From Virgibacillus_O xinjiangensis (GTDB taxonomy: Bacteria; Bacillota; Bacilli; Bacillales; Amphibacillaceae), in contig NZ_JBHRSA010000043.1 in the NCBI RefSeq assembly GCF_042643145.1, forward strand, positions 27,167 to 91,166: a DNA stretch of 64,000 nt, in the 5' to 3' direction. The notes under the pieces are model-generated. The model worked only from the letters and a program-made list of their open reading frames with translations, made no database searches and was not told the origin of the DNA. The translations under genes were made by a program, and so were the position numbers. This document shows positions 23,243-31,820 of the stretch, piece by piece. Each line of letters starts with the position of its first letter. Within the stretch, counting starts at the first letter, position 1.

Positions 23243-24184
23243 ATGCAGAAAACAGCTGGAATCCATCATATAACAGCGATGGTCAATGATCCGCAGCGGA
23301 CGATTGATTTCTATGCCGGTGTATTGGGATTGAGGTTGGTGAAAAAGACGATCAATTTCGATCGCCCGGAAGTTTACCATCTTTATTTCGGCAATGAGTC
23401 AGGGGACCCGGGCAGTATCATCACCTTCTTTCCGTGGCCAAAGCAATTGAAAGGGCGGATCGGCATTGGGCAGGTTGGTGTCACCAGCTACATCATCCCA
23501 GCTGGTTCGGCCCCATTCTGGGAAAAGCGGCTAGAGAGCCATGGTGTAAAAACCACTGCGTCCAACCGGTTCGGGGAAGCATATATCCAGTTTGAAGACC
23601 CTGACGGCCTGCCCATTGAACTGGTGGAAAGAAAGGAAGGTCCCTCTAATCAATGGAGCGTGGGCAATATTGACCCGGAGGTTGCTGTCAAAGGGTTCGG
23701 CGGAGCTGTCCTGCATACAGTCCAGCCATTTAAAACTGCTGAAGTGCTTGAAGATGTATTAGGGCTCGAAAGCATGGGACAGGAGGATGGGTTTCTCCGT
23801 TTTAAAGCGGAAGGACAGCTTGGAAATTCCATCGACATCAAACTGACCCCATCTGTCCGCGGCTTGATGGGCGCAGGAACGGTTCATCACATCGCTTGGA
23901 GGGCGAAGGATCAGGAGGATCTGCACAGATGGAAATCGAGATTGGAAGAGAAGGGACTATATCCGACAGAAATACGTGAACGTCATTACTTCCAATCGGT
24001 TTATTTTCGGGAAGAAGGCGGAATTCTTTTTGAAATAGCCACAGATCCACCAGGGTTCACGGTAGACGAACCGATGGACAAGCTGGGCGAAGGGCTTATG
24101 CTGCCTCCTTGGCTGGAATCCAAGCGTGCAGATTTGGAAAAGACATTGCCCCTTGTTGAGGTTCGAAAAGAAGACACTGAATAA
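23243..24184 (+). CDS. mhqO: VOC-type ring-cleaving dioxygenase MhqO (copy 2)
   Basis: This 313-residue paralogue of the preceding gene (well over half identical by eye) keeps the metal ligands in TAGIHHITAMVNDPQ, GAGTVHHIAWRAKD and GGILFEIATDPPGF. AAGGAGGGG precedes ATG 23243. The tandem pair must have arisen by duplication; divergence is spread along the length, so the copies may differ in substrate rather than being a recent repeat. Confidence 0.88.
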   Translation: MQKTAGIHHITAMVNDPQRTIDFYAGVLGLRLVKKTINFDRPEVYHLYFGNESGDPGSIITFFPWPKQLKGRIGIGQVGVTSYIIPAGSAPFWEKRLESHGVKTTASNRFGEAYIQFEDPDGLPIELVERKEGPSNQWSVGNIDPEVAVKGFGGAVLHTVQPFKTAEVLEDVLGLESMGQEDGFLRFKAEGQLGNSIDIKLTPSVRGLMGAGTVHHIAWRAKDQEDLHRWKSRLEEKGLYPTEIRERHYFQSVYFREEGGILFEIATDPPGFTVDEPMDKLGEGLMLPPWLESKRADLEKTLPLVEVRKEDTE

Positions 24185-24349
24185 TGGAACAGGTAGGGCT
24201 GTTTCACCTTTGCTGCTGATAGGCCAGCAATACAAGAAGTGATCTTCAAAAAGAATGAATATCTTTAATTAAAAATAAATACCTTGAATTCATAATGAAT
24301 GAAATGATAATATATGAATTAGGCGAAAATCTATGGGAAGGAGCATCAT

Positions 24350-24766
24350 ATGTCAAACAGAATGGAAGTTGGAAACTTTTTACTTCGCATCATGTTAGGG
24401 GCAGTGTTTTTGGCCAATGGCCTTTCCAAATTCCAACAAGGAATTGGAAATACGGTCGGCTGGTTTGAAAGTATAGGAATCCCCGGATTTCTAGCATACG
24501 CCGTCGCAGGGATTGAATTGATCGGCGGTATCGCCCTAATCCTCGGATTGGGCACCAGAATTGCCTCCATTCTAATGGGAATCATCATGCTGGGCGACAT
24601 TTTCACCGTTAAATTTCCGGATGGATTCTTGAATGGTTATGTGTATGACCTGGTACTGCTGGTGATTGCTGCACACTTGACCTTGAATGGAAGCAGGTTA
24701 TACTCCCTCGGGAGATGGTTGAGAAAAGGCAGCGAAAACGAACAATCCTTATCCAAAACAGCGTAA
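24350..24766 (+). CDS. mhqP: DoxX family membrane protein MhqP
   Basis: The 138-residue, four-helix DoxX protein has LLRIMLGAVFLANGLSKFQ, GIELIGGIALILGLGTRIAS and GDIFTVKFPDGF. In B. subtilis MhqP is encoded with MhqN and MhqO in the MhqR regulon and is linked to quinone resistance, with no defined activity. GGAAGGAG precedes ATG 24350. A degenerate MhqR-like site (TACCTTGAATTCATAATG near 24280) lies upstream and may allow separate expression. Confidence 0.85.
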   Translation: MSNRMEVGNFLLRIMLGAVFLANGLSKFQQGIGNTVGWFESIGIPGFLAYAVAGIELIGGIALILGLGTRIASILMGIIMLGDIFTVKFPDGFLNGYVYDLVLLVIAAHLTLNGSRLYSLGRWLRKGSENEQSLSKTA

Positions 24767-24801
24767 ATATCTCGAAATAGGAAGAAGTGAAAACGAGATA
24801 T
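24767..24801. promoter_or_regulatory. Split MhqR-type half-sites upstream of wrbA-like gene
   Basis: ATATCTCG at 24767-24774 and CGAGATAT at 24794-24801 are perfectly complementary and match the outer arms of the MhqR operator but are separated by 19 nt rather than 2. Either each binds on its own or the DNA loops. Confidence 0.6.
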
Positions 24802-24843
24802 AGTTATAACCCCCCACCTTTTGGGGATAGAAGAACATGGGAA

Positions 24844-24868
24844 CATTGAAAATGGCTCATTTTCAATG
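24844..24868 (+). promoter_or_regulatory. Leader hairpin of the wrbA-like gene
   Basis: CATTGAAAAT and ATTTTCAATG form a perfect 10-bp stem with a 5-nt loop. It has no T-run behind it and precedes the coding region by about 50-100 nt, so it is more likely an mRNA-stability or translation element than a terminator. Confidence 0.55.
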
Positions 24869-24975
24869 GAGGTGGTTCTTATACGATCAGAGAAAAATTC
24901 TCAAGAAAAGAAGGGATACACATGGGATTTTTACAAAAACTATTTGGAAAAGAAGAAGAAAAGGAGACAAATACT

Positions 24976-25587
24976 ATGTCAAACGTTAAATTAGCAGTTG
25001 TATTCTACAGCATGAGCGGAACCAATCATCAAATGGCTAAATGGGCTGAAGAAGGTGCAAAGGAAGCAGGCGCCGAGGTGAAAGTGTTGAAGGTGGAGGA
25101 ACTTGCTCCGCAATCAGTCATTGAGGAGAATGAAGTATGGAAGTCGACCGTCGAAGCGACAAAAGACGTTCCAACCGCTACTTCCGATGATATCGAATGG
25201 GCAGACGCGATCATTTTCAGCGTACCAACGCGTTTCGGAAATATGCCTTCCCAAATGAAGCAGTTCCTTGATACACAAGGCGGATTGTGGGCAAGCGGCA
25301 AAACGATCAACAAAGTAGTAAGTGGTATGACTTCTGCACAGAATCCGCATGGCGGCCAGGAAGCAACACTGCTATCCCTCTATACATCCATGATGCACTG
25401 GGGTGCGATCATCGCAACTCCTGGATATACAGATCCTGTATTGTTCGCCGCTGGTGGGAATCCATATGGCACAAGCGTATCCGTCGACCAGGACGGCAAC
25501 ATGGTCGAAGATGTCGAGGGTGCTGTGAAGCATCAGGCAAAGCGTACAGTAACTGTTGCAGAGTGGGTCAAAAAAGGAAATCAATAA
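24976..25587 (+). CDS. WrbA-type NAD(P)H:quinone oxidoreductase
   Basis: The 203-residue flavodoxin-like protein has the FMN phosphate loop YSMSGTNHQMAKW, the WrbA insertion with SVPTRFGNMPSQMKQFLDTQGGLW, and GGQEATLLSLYTSMMHWG. It performs two-electron quinone reduction, avoiding semiquinone radicals, and fits the MhqR cluster. ATG 24976 has AAGGAG 9 nt upstream and gives the canonical WrbA start. An in-frame ATG at 24922, also with AAGGGA, would add 18 residues (MGFLQKLFGKEEEKETNT); which is used is unclear. Confidence 0.85.
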   Translation: MSNVKLAVVFYSMSGTNHQMAKWAEEGAKEAGAEVKVLKVEELAPQSVIEENEVWKSTVEATKDVPTATSDDIEWADAIIFSVPTRFGNMPSQMKQFLDTQGGLWASGKTINKVVSGMTSAQNPHGGQEATLLSLYTSMMHWGAIIATPGYTDPVLFAAGGNPYGTSVSVDQDGNMVEDVEGAVKHQAKRTVTVAEWVKKGNQ

Positions 25588-25604
25588 GAGCTGTTATGTT
25601 GGAG

Positions 25605-25638
25605 AGGAGTCGATCATATGGATCGGCTCCTTTTTTTA
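25605..25638 (+). terminator. Terminator after the wrbA-like gene
   Basis: AGGAGTCGATC pairs with GATCGGCTCCT across a short loop, followed by seven T residues. Confidence 0.9.
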
Positions 25639-25654
25639 TGTGGGTGATGCGCGG

Positions 25655-25830
25655 CCCGAGTGGGGGTGCTATGGCCTGAGTGGGAGAGTGCGCGGCCCGA
25701 GTAGGAGGAGTTGCGGCCTGAGTGGGCGAGTGCATGGCCCGAGTGCGGGGAGCTGAGGCCTGAGTGAGGTAGTACATGGTCCGAGTGCAGGGAGCTGCGG
25801 CCCGAGTCGCGACTGCTCACGCCCGAGCTT
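25655..25830. repeat. 21-bp-period intergenic array
   Basis: About eight units begin GGCCCGAGT or GGCCTGAGT every 21 nt, the two forms often alternating, followed by G-rich variable bases. The two flanking units are 22 nt. It lies between the wrbA-like terminator and arsR. One isolated unit (GGCCCGAGTGAGGGAGTT) recurs at 63.92 kb. Confidence 0.85.
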
Positions 25831-25881
25831 TGCGTCATGTGTCCCCATTAAAAAGATAGAATTAGGCAGAGTGTGATCATT

Positions 25882-25909
25882 GAATATATAAGCAAATTAT
25901 TATATATTC
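25882..25909. promoter_or_regulatory. ArsR operator
   Basis: GAATATATAA and TTATATATTC form a perfect inverted repeat with an 8-nt spacer, 45 nt before the arsR start. AT-rich palindromes of this form are typical ArsR/SmtB sites. Confidence 0.75.
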
Positions 25910-25953
25910 ATTATATTATTATATAGTAATCACTGGAAGGGAGGTGGAAGGTC

Positions 25954-26298
25954 GTGGAGAAAACGACGGTGGAAATCGAACAGGCTGCGATGATTTTAAA
26001 GCTTTTGGGAGATAAGACACGGTTGACGATGATGAAGATTCTGGACTCCCATGACTGCTGTGTTTGTGAATTCGTGGAGATTTTCCAAGTGAGCCAGCCG
26101 TCGATCAGCCAGCATTTGCGTAAATTGAGAGATGTGGGGCTGGTGAAAGAGGAGCGGAGGGGGCAGTGGATTTTTTATTCCATTCGGAAAGAACATGATT
26201 ATTATCCATTTGTCCGGCAGGTGCTGGAACAGCTGCCTGACCAGGAATATCGCTTGAAAGAGTTGGAAGCAAACGGTTCGCGAATCACTTGTTGTTAA
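25954..26298 (+). CDS. arsR: ArsR family arsenic-responsive repressor
   Basis: The 114-residue winged-helix protein has LLGDKTRLTMMKILDSHDCCVCEFVEIFQVSQPSISQHLRKLRDVGLV. The Cys cluster DCCVCEF near helix 3 is the classical As(III)/Sb(III) sensor, and a further CC ends the protein. It should repress the operon until arsenite binds. The start is GTG 25954 after GGGAGGTGG. arsB starts 15 nt after the stop. Confidence 0.92.
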   Translation: MEKTTVEIEQAAMILKLLGDKTRLTMMKILDSHDCCVCEFVEIFQVSQPSISQHLRKLRDVGLVKEERRGQWIFYSIRKEHDYYPFVRQVLEQLPDQEYRLKELEANGSRITCC

Positions 26299-26313
26299 TT
26301 GGAGGGAAATGTT

Positions 26314-27612
26314 TTGTCATCGACGCTTATACTAGCAATTTTAATTTTTCTTATCACACTTGTTTTAGTTATTTGGCAGCCGAAAGGGCTGAACATCGGC
26401 TGGTCGGCCATCGGCGGTGCGGTCGTCGCCTTGTTGATGGGGGTCGTCGGGTTCAGCGATGTGCTGGAAGTAGCGGATATTGTATGGAATGCCACGCTGG
26501 CGTTTGTCGCTATCATACTTATTTCCCTGATTCTTGATGAAATCGGCCTGTTTGAATGGGCTGCATTACATATGGCCAGAATTGCGAGAGGCAATGGAAT
26601 CAAGATGTTCGTCTATATCAGTATATTGGGTGCGGTAGTGGCGGCCTTTTTCGCAAATGATGGTGCTGCACTGATCTTGACACCGATTGTACTGGCAATG
26701 GTCCGGAATTTGAATTTCAAAGAAAAGATGATCTTTCCATTCATCATGGCGAGCGGCTTCATAGCCGATACCACCTCACTACCTTTTGTGGTCAGCAACC
26801 TGGTGAATATTGTATCCGCTGATTTCTTTGGCATCGGGTTTGTCGAATATGCTTCCCGGATGATCATTCCGAACCTTTTCGCACTGACGGCAACGATTAC
26901 GGTATTATTGATCTATTTCAGGAAGAGCATTCCGAGATCTTATGAAGTTTCGAAGTTAAGTGAACCGGAAGATGCCATCCGGGACAGGAAAATGTTCCAC
27001 CTGTCATGGTATGTCTTGGGACTATTGCTGATCGGCTACTTCGTCAGTGAGTTCATCCAGCTTCCTGTTTCCATTGTCGCTGGTATCATCGCGATTTTCT
27101 TCTTGCTGATGGCAAAAAACAGTGAGGCGGTAGATACGAAGGCCGTCGTGAAAGGTGCACCATGGGATATTGTGTTTTTCTCCCTGGGGATGTATGTCGT
27201 CGTGTATGGACTTGGTAACGCGGGACTTACTGGAGCCTTGGGAGTGGTGATCCAGGCGGCAGCTGAACAAGGACTGTTCGCGGCAACGATGGCAATGGGT
27301 TTTATTGCAGCATTCCTGTCATCCATCATGAACAATATGCCAACCGTGATGATAGATGCTTTGGCAATTGCGGAAACCAATACATCCGGCACGATCCGGG
27401 AAGCGCTCATCTATGCCAATGTGGTCGGTTCCGACTTAGGGCCGAAAATCACACCGATCGGCTCGCTCGCGACATTGGTATGGCTCCATGTCCTTTCCCA
27501 AAAAGGAGTGAAGATCTCCTGGGGAACCTATTTTAAAATCGGGATCGTTTTGACCATACCGATCCTGTTCATCACCTTGCTCGGTCTGTATCTGACCTTA
27601 CGGTTGATGTAA
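26314..27612 (+). CDS. arsB: Arsenite efflux protein ArsB
   Basis: The 432-residue protein has about twelve helices and ArsB family stretches such as FFANDGAALILTPIVLAMVRNL, GFIADTTSLPFVVSNLVNI and SSIMNNMPTVMI, plus GSDLGPKITPIGSLATLVWLH. It expels arsenite or antimonite, driven by proton motive force; no ArsA ATPase is present. The start is TTG 26314, 7 nt after GGAGGG; an upstream in-frame TTG overlaps that site. Confidence 0.92.
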   Translation: MSSTLILAILIFLITLVLVIWQPKGLNIGWSAIGGAVVALLMGVVGFSDVLEVADIVWNATLAFVAIILISLILDEIGLFEWAALHMARIARGNGIKMFVYISILGAVVAAFFANDGAALILTPIVLAMVRNLNFKEKMIFPFIMASGFIADTTSLPFVVSNLVNIVSADFFGIGFVEYASRMIIPNLFALTATITVLLIYFRKSIPRSYEVSKLSEPEDAIRDRKMFHLSWYVLGLLLIGYFVSEFIQLPVSIVAGIIAIFFLLMAKNSEAVDTKAVVKGAPWDIVFFSLGMYVVVYGLGNAGLTGALGVVIQAAAEQGLFAATMAMGFIAAFLSSIMNNMPTVMIDALAIAETNTSGTIREALIYANVVGSDLGPKITPIGSLATLVWLHVLSQKGVKISWGTYFKIGIVLTIPILFITLLGLYLTLRLM

Positions 27613-27657
27613 TTAATTATTAGAGATAGCAAAACCTAACATAAAAGGGGAATGAAT

Positions 27658-28077
27658 ATGTCGAAGAAAACCATCTATTTTCTGTGTACTGGGAATTCTT
27701 GCCGCAGCCAAATGGCAGAAGGCTGGGCGAAGAAGCATCTGGGAGACGACTGGGAAGTAAGGAGTGCAGGTATCGAAGCACATGGGTTGAACCCGAATGC
27801 AGTCAAAGCGATGAATGAAGTGGGCGTTGATATTTCTGATCAACAGTCGGAAATCATTGATATGGATATCCTGAACAATGCCACCATGGCTGTCACCCTT
27901 TGCGGGGATGCTGCAGACAAGTGCCCGGTGACACCACCGCATGTAAAGCGGGAGCATTGGGGATTTGATGATCCGGCAAAAGCTGAGGGAACGGAAGAAG
28001 AGAAATGGGCCGTATTCCAGCGTGTCCGTGATCAGATCGGGGAGAGAATCAAGCGCTTTGCGGAAACTGGTGAATAA
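27658..28077 (+). CDS. arsC: Thioredoxin-coupled arsenate reductase ArsC
   Basis: The 139-residue protein is of the low-molecular-weight phosphatase-like type. The P-loop CTGNSCRSQMAEGW supplies the nucleophilic Cys, and TLCGDAADKCP carries the two Cys residues that form the relay to thioredoxin. It reduces arsenate to arsenite for ArsB. ATG 27658 gives 139 residues, the size of B. subtilis ArsC, and is 7 nt after AAAAGGGG. Confidence 0.93.
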   Translation: MSKKTIYFLCTGNSCRSQMAEGWAKKHLGDDWEVRSAGIEAHGLNPNAVKAMNEVGVDISDQQSEIIDMDILNNATMAVTLCGDAADKCPVTPPHVKREHWGFDDPAKAEGTEEEKWAVFQRVRDQIGERIKRFAETGE

Positions 28078-28115
28078 ATGATCCAACGCTTACAAGTATA
28101 GTGGAAGAACAATCA

Positions 28116-28145
28116 GGCGCACATCTTCGGGAGTGCGTCTTTTTT
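28116..28145 (+). terminator. Terminator of the ars operon
   Basis: GCGCAC pairs with GTGCGT around an ATCTTCGGGA loop and is followed by a T-run. Confidence 0.8.
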
Positions 28146-28308
28146 ACAGGGATTCGTCCCTTGGCTCAGGAAGAGAGCAGAGACTGGCCAAGTGTCATGT
28201 AGGTGGAATGTCCCACGTGGATATTATTGTATTTTATTAATTTATTATTGAAAAACGATAAATAATGTATTAAACTCATACTGACAATAATAAAATGAGG
28301 TGCTTAGA

Positions 28309-28800
28309 ATGAAACGTGGGTCTACACTCCTTCTGAAGATAGCTGTTATCCTAATCGGAGTTCCAATTCTCGGCTTGTGTATATTTTTATTGCCTCAAAT
28401 AGCGATGGAGGCTTTTGAGCAAGCAGGCAATGGAGCAGAGTTGGCGTATGTGGTGTTTGGCATATTGATTATTCTGTATCTATCTGCGATACCGTTTTAC
28501 TTTGCGTTGTACCAGGCATTTCGGCTTTTGAATTATATTGATCAGAACCGAGCCTTCTCGCAAACTTCTGTCCAGTCTCTCAAGAAAATAAGAACCTGTG
28601 CCATCACCATCAGTGGCTTGTATGTGTTGGCCCTGCCGCTCATCTTTGTGATAGCAGAGTGGGATGATGCACCAGGTCTGGTATTAATTGGTTTGGTCAT
28701 TGCGGGGGCTTCCATGGTGATCGCAGTCTTTGCTGCTGTACTGAAAAAACTGCTACAAGAAGCGATCGATATAAAATCAGAAAACGATCTGACAGTCTGA
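28309..28800 (+). CDS. DUF2975 membrane protein
   Basis: The 163-residue protein has four hydrophobic helices and the DUF2975 pattern LLNYIDQNRAFSQTSVQSLKKIRTCAI between helices two and three. These proteins are nearly always encoded beside a small XRE-type regulator, as here (10 nt downstream). They are thought to modulate it or report envelope state, without a proven activity. ATG 28309 is preceded by GAGGTG. Confidence 0.85.
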   Translation: MKRGSTLLLKIAVILIGVPILGLCIFLLPQIAMEAFEQAGNGAELAYVVFGILIILYLSAIPFYFALYQAFRLLNYIDQNRAFSQTSVQSLKKIRTCAITISGLYVLALPLIFVIAEWDDAPGLVLIGLVIAGASMVIAVFAAVLKKLLQEAIDIKSENDLTV

Positions 28801-28810
28801 GGTGAATTAA

Positions 28811-29020
28811 ATGGCTATCATAATCAATCTAGATGTCATGCTGGCGAAAAGAAAAATGAGTGTAACCGAACTTTCGGATAGGGTCGGAATCACGATGGCA
28901 AATATCTCCATACTGAAGAATGGAAAGGCCAAGGCCATTCGGTTTTCCACTTTAGACGCCATTTGCAAGGCCCTGGACTGCCAACCTGGGGATATATTGG
29001 AATATCGTGAAGATGAATAG
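28811..29020 (+). CDS. XRE/Cro-type small regulator (YozG-like)
   Basis: The 69-residue protein is a bare helix-turn-helix: LDVMLAKRKMSVTELSDRVGITMANISILKNGKAKAIRFSTLD and ICKALDCQPGDILEY. This is the usual partner of DUF2975 proteins. GAGGTG lies 6 nt upstream of ATG 28811. It probably regulates its own operon. Confidence 0.88.
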   Translation: MAIIINLDVMLAKRKMSVTELSDRVGITMANISILKNGKAKAIRFSTLDAICKALDCQPGDILEYREDE

Positions 29021-29138
29021 GGGAAGAAGGGGAGGCTATGCATGGATGGAATGCAGCTTCTCCCTGTTCATTCACCCAATTAAGGGGTGCGCAACTCTGA
29101 CGACTGGTATTCAACGTAAGAATCACCAACCAGGAGCT

Positions 29139-29597
29139 CTATATCGATAAATCCAGGGATAGACGGATCATATCCCTGCATTGTATTCCATTCTCGAAGA
29201 TTTCATCGTGATAATGCCTGATGAAATAGTTGATATCAATACCAGTTATTCTGAACCCACATTTTTGGTAAAGGGCAAGTTGTCCGATGCTGGAATTGCC
29301 AGTACCGATTTCAATCGTTTTCCATCCCTTATCTTTGGCCGTTTGAATGGCATTCCTTACTAACTGTTTACCGATGCCTCTGCCGTGGTGCTTTTCTGCA
29401 ACAGCAATATTCACCAATTCTACGGTTCCAGGTCTGGTTGGAAGCAATACATAAACGCCAATAATCTGGTGCTCACTTTCCGCTATGAAACATTCTCCCC
29501 TTTTTACATACTCCTCGACAATAGCTCTGGAAGGGTCTGCCAGCAACAACAACTCCATCGGCGGATTTTCCTGTTTTCTTAGTAATCGAATATCCAT
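29139..29597 (-). CDS. GNAT family N-acetyltransferase
   Basis: The 152-residue protein has the GNAT acetyl-CoA pyrophosphate loop in VELVNIAVAEKHHGRGIGKQLVRNAI (R/Q-x-x-G-x-G/A) and the late motif LALYQKCGFRITGID. The substrate is unknown; the preference in this branch ranges from antibiotics to amino-acid and polyamine targets. The start has GGAG at about the right distance. It is a single gene, on the strand opposite the XRE gene. Confidence 0.85.
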   Translation of the reverse strand: MDIRLLRKQENPPMELLLLADPSRAIVEEYVKRGECFIAESEHQIIGVYVLLPTRPGTVELVNIAVAEKHHGRGIGKQLVRNAIQTAKDKGWKTIEIGTGNSSIGQLALYQKCGFRITGIDINYFIRHYHDEIFENGIQCRDMIRLSLDLSI

Positions 29598-29700
29598 ATT
29601 GTGCTCCTCTAAAAAAATTCAGAAGTCTACTTAAGGCTAAGTCTCCCTTTTTAAGACAATGTTGAAGTGGCCCAAGCAGCCTCCACTTGACCCTCACCCA

Positions 29701-30528
29701 TCAACCGTTTCCTATCGGGCTCCTGCAATTTCCCATGGAGTGCCCTTTTCGGTTCAGGATGTTTTTGACATTCACGACAGCATTACCGTGATACACCTGT
29801 CCGAAGACTTTCTCTACTTCCATGTACTCTTCTTCACTAACTTGTTGATCCTTAAGCATTTTTTCGAACCATTGACTAACTATTTTCGGGGAAACGTTAC
29901 CGGCGATGGAGGAAAGCCGGTCATATCCGTATGACACTTTTTCTGCTAATTCTTCTTCTCCACCTGCATAAAAATAAAAATCGGTTCGGTCCAATCCATC
30001 TTTAATCTCCTGTATCTTCTCTCTGTGGCCAGCATCTTTCACTCCGACTACCAAGTCCATTCCACTTAATTCCATAATGCTTTTTGCCGACAGATCAAAT
30101 CCGGTCCTGTTCGGGTTATTATATAAAATGGTTGGCTTATTGCTTAGATGTATGATCTTCTTTGAATAAGTCAATGCCTCTTTTTGTGTCGGTATAATGT
30201 ACGGCGGATAGCCAAGCATGATGCCTGATAATCTTGTAGAGTGAATCTTTTCAGCCAATTCCTCGGCCTCTTTCTGTCTGATGGAACTCACGCCAACTAT
30301 AATTTCCATATGATTGATAAGTTCTTCTTCCTGTTCCAGACTGTCTACCAGTTCCATTTTCTCCTGGAGGTTCAGGCTATGCTGCTCTCCAGTGGTTCCA
30401 GAGACAAGAACAGACGTTATCCCTTGTCCATACAGATCCTTTATATGGCTGATCGTTCCTTGTGTATTCAATGATTCATCCTCGAAAAAAGCTGTTGGTA
30501 CAGCAATATGAACGTTTTCTGTCAGCAT
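29701..30528 (-). CDS. DapA/N-acetylneuraminate lyase family aldolase
   Basis: The 275-residue TIM-barrel protein carries the family Schiff-base Lys in DLVVGVKDAGH, the catalytic Tyr in TILYNNPNRTGFD, and the substrate loop VSGTTGEQHSL. It has the size of DapA, but the isolated location and divergent loops suggest another 2-oxo-acid aldolase. ATG 30528 follows AAAGGGGA; an ATG 21 nt further upstream is less likely. It sits 100 nt upstream of the GNAT gene on the same strand. Confidence 0.82.
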   Translation of the reverse strand: MLTENVHIAVPTAFFEDESLNTQGTISHIKDLYGQGITSVLVSGTTGEQHSLNLQEKMELVDSLEQEEELINHMEIIVGVSSIRQKEAEELAEKIHSTRLSGIMLGYPPYIIPTQKEALTYSKKIIHLSNKPTILYNNPNRTGFDLSAKSIMELSGMDLVVGVKDAGHREKIQEIKDGLDRTDFYFYAGGEEELAEKVSYGYDRLSSIAGNVSPKIVSQWFEKMLKDQQVSEEEYMEVEKVFGQVYHGNAVVNVKNILNRKGHSMGNCRSPIGNG

Positions 30529-30810
30529 GATGCATATCCCCTTTATCATTTTTGTTTATAAGCTGGGTCAGTTTCTAAAATCTATTCATGATAGAGTCGC
30601 CAGCATAAAGTAGATTACAGTCCTTTATGGAGCGATCGCCACCTTGGAACCCTAATTTCTAAGCCATAACTCCCCAATGGTGATGAAGAGAATAACTACT
30701 ACTAATATGACCCAAATCTATCCATCTGGAACTGATAAATATGACATGCGATCCCCCCATCTATGATTGATTCCGGTCACTAATCCAAGGTCCCCTTCTC
30801 TTCCTGGATT

Positions 30811-31530
30811 TTATTGGCTGAATTCATAATTGAACAAAATGAAAGCCATAAATAATAATTCGGGAGTGGGTTCATCATCAGAATGCATGATTAATTGATA
30901 AACAGAGTTCATTGTCCTATCTCCTGTTGCAACAGTCCTATCATCCCGGTTGATCTCGGTTTTAGCATTCATCCCAGAAGACTTGAATTGATATGTATTT
31001 TTCCCAACTTCAAGAAAGAGGCTCTCCTTCAATTTTGCTGAGTTTTTCAGGGAATAATCCGTTTGGATGGTTCCAGCTCTTTGTTCATTATGATAAACAA
31101 CCCAGTATTTATTTCCGCGAATTTTATTTTCTCCTTTTTGCTGGAACATTACTTGGTCATTATTCGCCAACGAAAATGACAGGTTTAGATACCATTGGCC
31201 TGGATTGTCTAATACATCTGCAATAACCCGTTTCCACCAGCTATTATAGACACGATGGTATGTCCCTATTGACGTTTCGCCCTTATACAGTTGTTTGGTG
31301 GTAGTCGATACGCGATCGCCCAGACGGGTGGACAGGTGATTTTCTCCTTGGACAGGGAGGAAATCACGATCTTTGTTATACTGCCATTTCATGATAAATA
31401 ATAGTATTACAGAACCGGCAGGTAACATAAGAAGTAATAGCAGTTGACTTCCTTCAAATTCACCTAAAAAGATATAACGGAGTGATAGTCCGATGAAACC
31501 AAAGATAAATAATACAATTAACCGACCCAA
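30811..31530 (-). CDS. Membrane protein with soluble C-terminal domain, unknown
   Basis: The 239-residue protein has two helices (about 2-20 and 26-45) and then a cytoplasmic domain rich in beta strands. Segments like DQVMFQQKGENKIRGNKYWVVYHNEQRAGTI and GKNTYQFKSSGMNAKTEINRDDRTV recall the tubby/LURP-one fold, but this is only a resemblance. TTG 31530 is chosen because AAAGGGG lies 9 nt upstream; a TTG at 31554 is in frame. Function is unknown. Confidence 0.6.
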   Translation of the reverse strand: MGRLIVLFIFGFIGLSLRYIFLGEFEGSQLLLLLMLPAGSVILLFIMKWQYNKDRDFLPVQGENHLSTRLGDRVSTTTKQLYKGETSIGTYHRVYNSWWKRVIADVLDNPGQWYLNLSFSLANNDQVMFQQKGENKIRGNKYWVVYHNEQRAGTIQTDYSLKNSAKLKESLFLEVGKNTYQFKSSGMNAKTEINRDDRTVATGDRTMNSVYQLIMHSDDEPTPELLFMAFILFNYEFSQ

Positions 31531-31601
31531 GATGCTGCACCCCTTTCTAATCAAGTTGGTAGATCACTAGAGTGTTCTCAAGCATTCACCCACACTAAAA
31601 T

Positions 31602-31787
31602 CTATTTGTCATTCTCCTTGTTCCATTGATACGGTATTTTTGACCAATTGTATAAAAGAATCATCAAGAACATCGTCATAAAAATGCCTATATGATCCAC
31701 CCAATCAACCTCTTTTTCCGTCAGCAACTGCCAAGCGATTGATGATATAAAAAATATGATGGGAAATCTGATGCTTCTCCTGAACAA
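31602..31787 (-). CDS. Small membrane protein, unknown
   Basis: The 61-residue protein has two hydrophobic segments (about 8-21 and 31-48) and a polar C terminus (YQWNKENDK). The start is TTG 31787, 9 nt after GGAGG. It lies in a run of small minus-strand genes (31.6-32.5 kb) that may be one unit. Confidence 0.5.
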   Translation of the reverse strand: MFRRSIRFPIIFFISSIAWQLLTEKEVDWVDHIGIFMTMFLMILLYNWSKIPYQWNKENDK

Positions 31788-31820
31788 TTAGCGTCACCTC
31801 CATCCATTGATAACCTCCAG

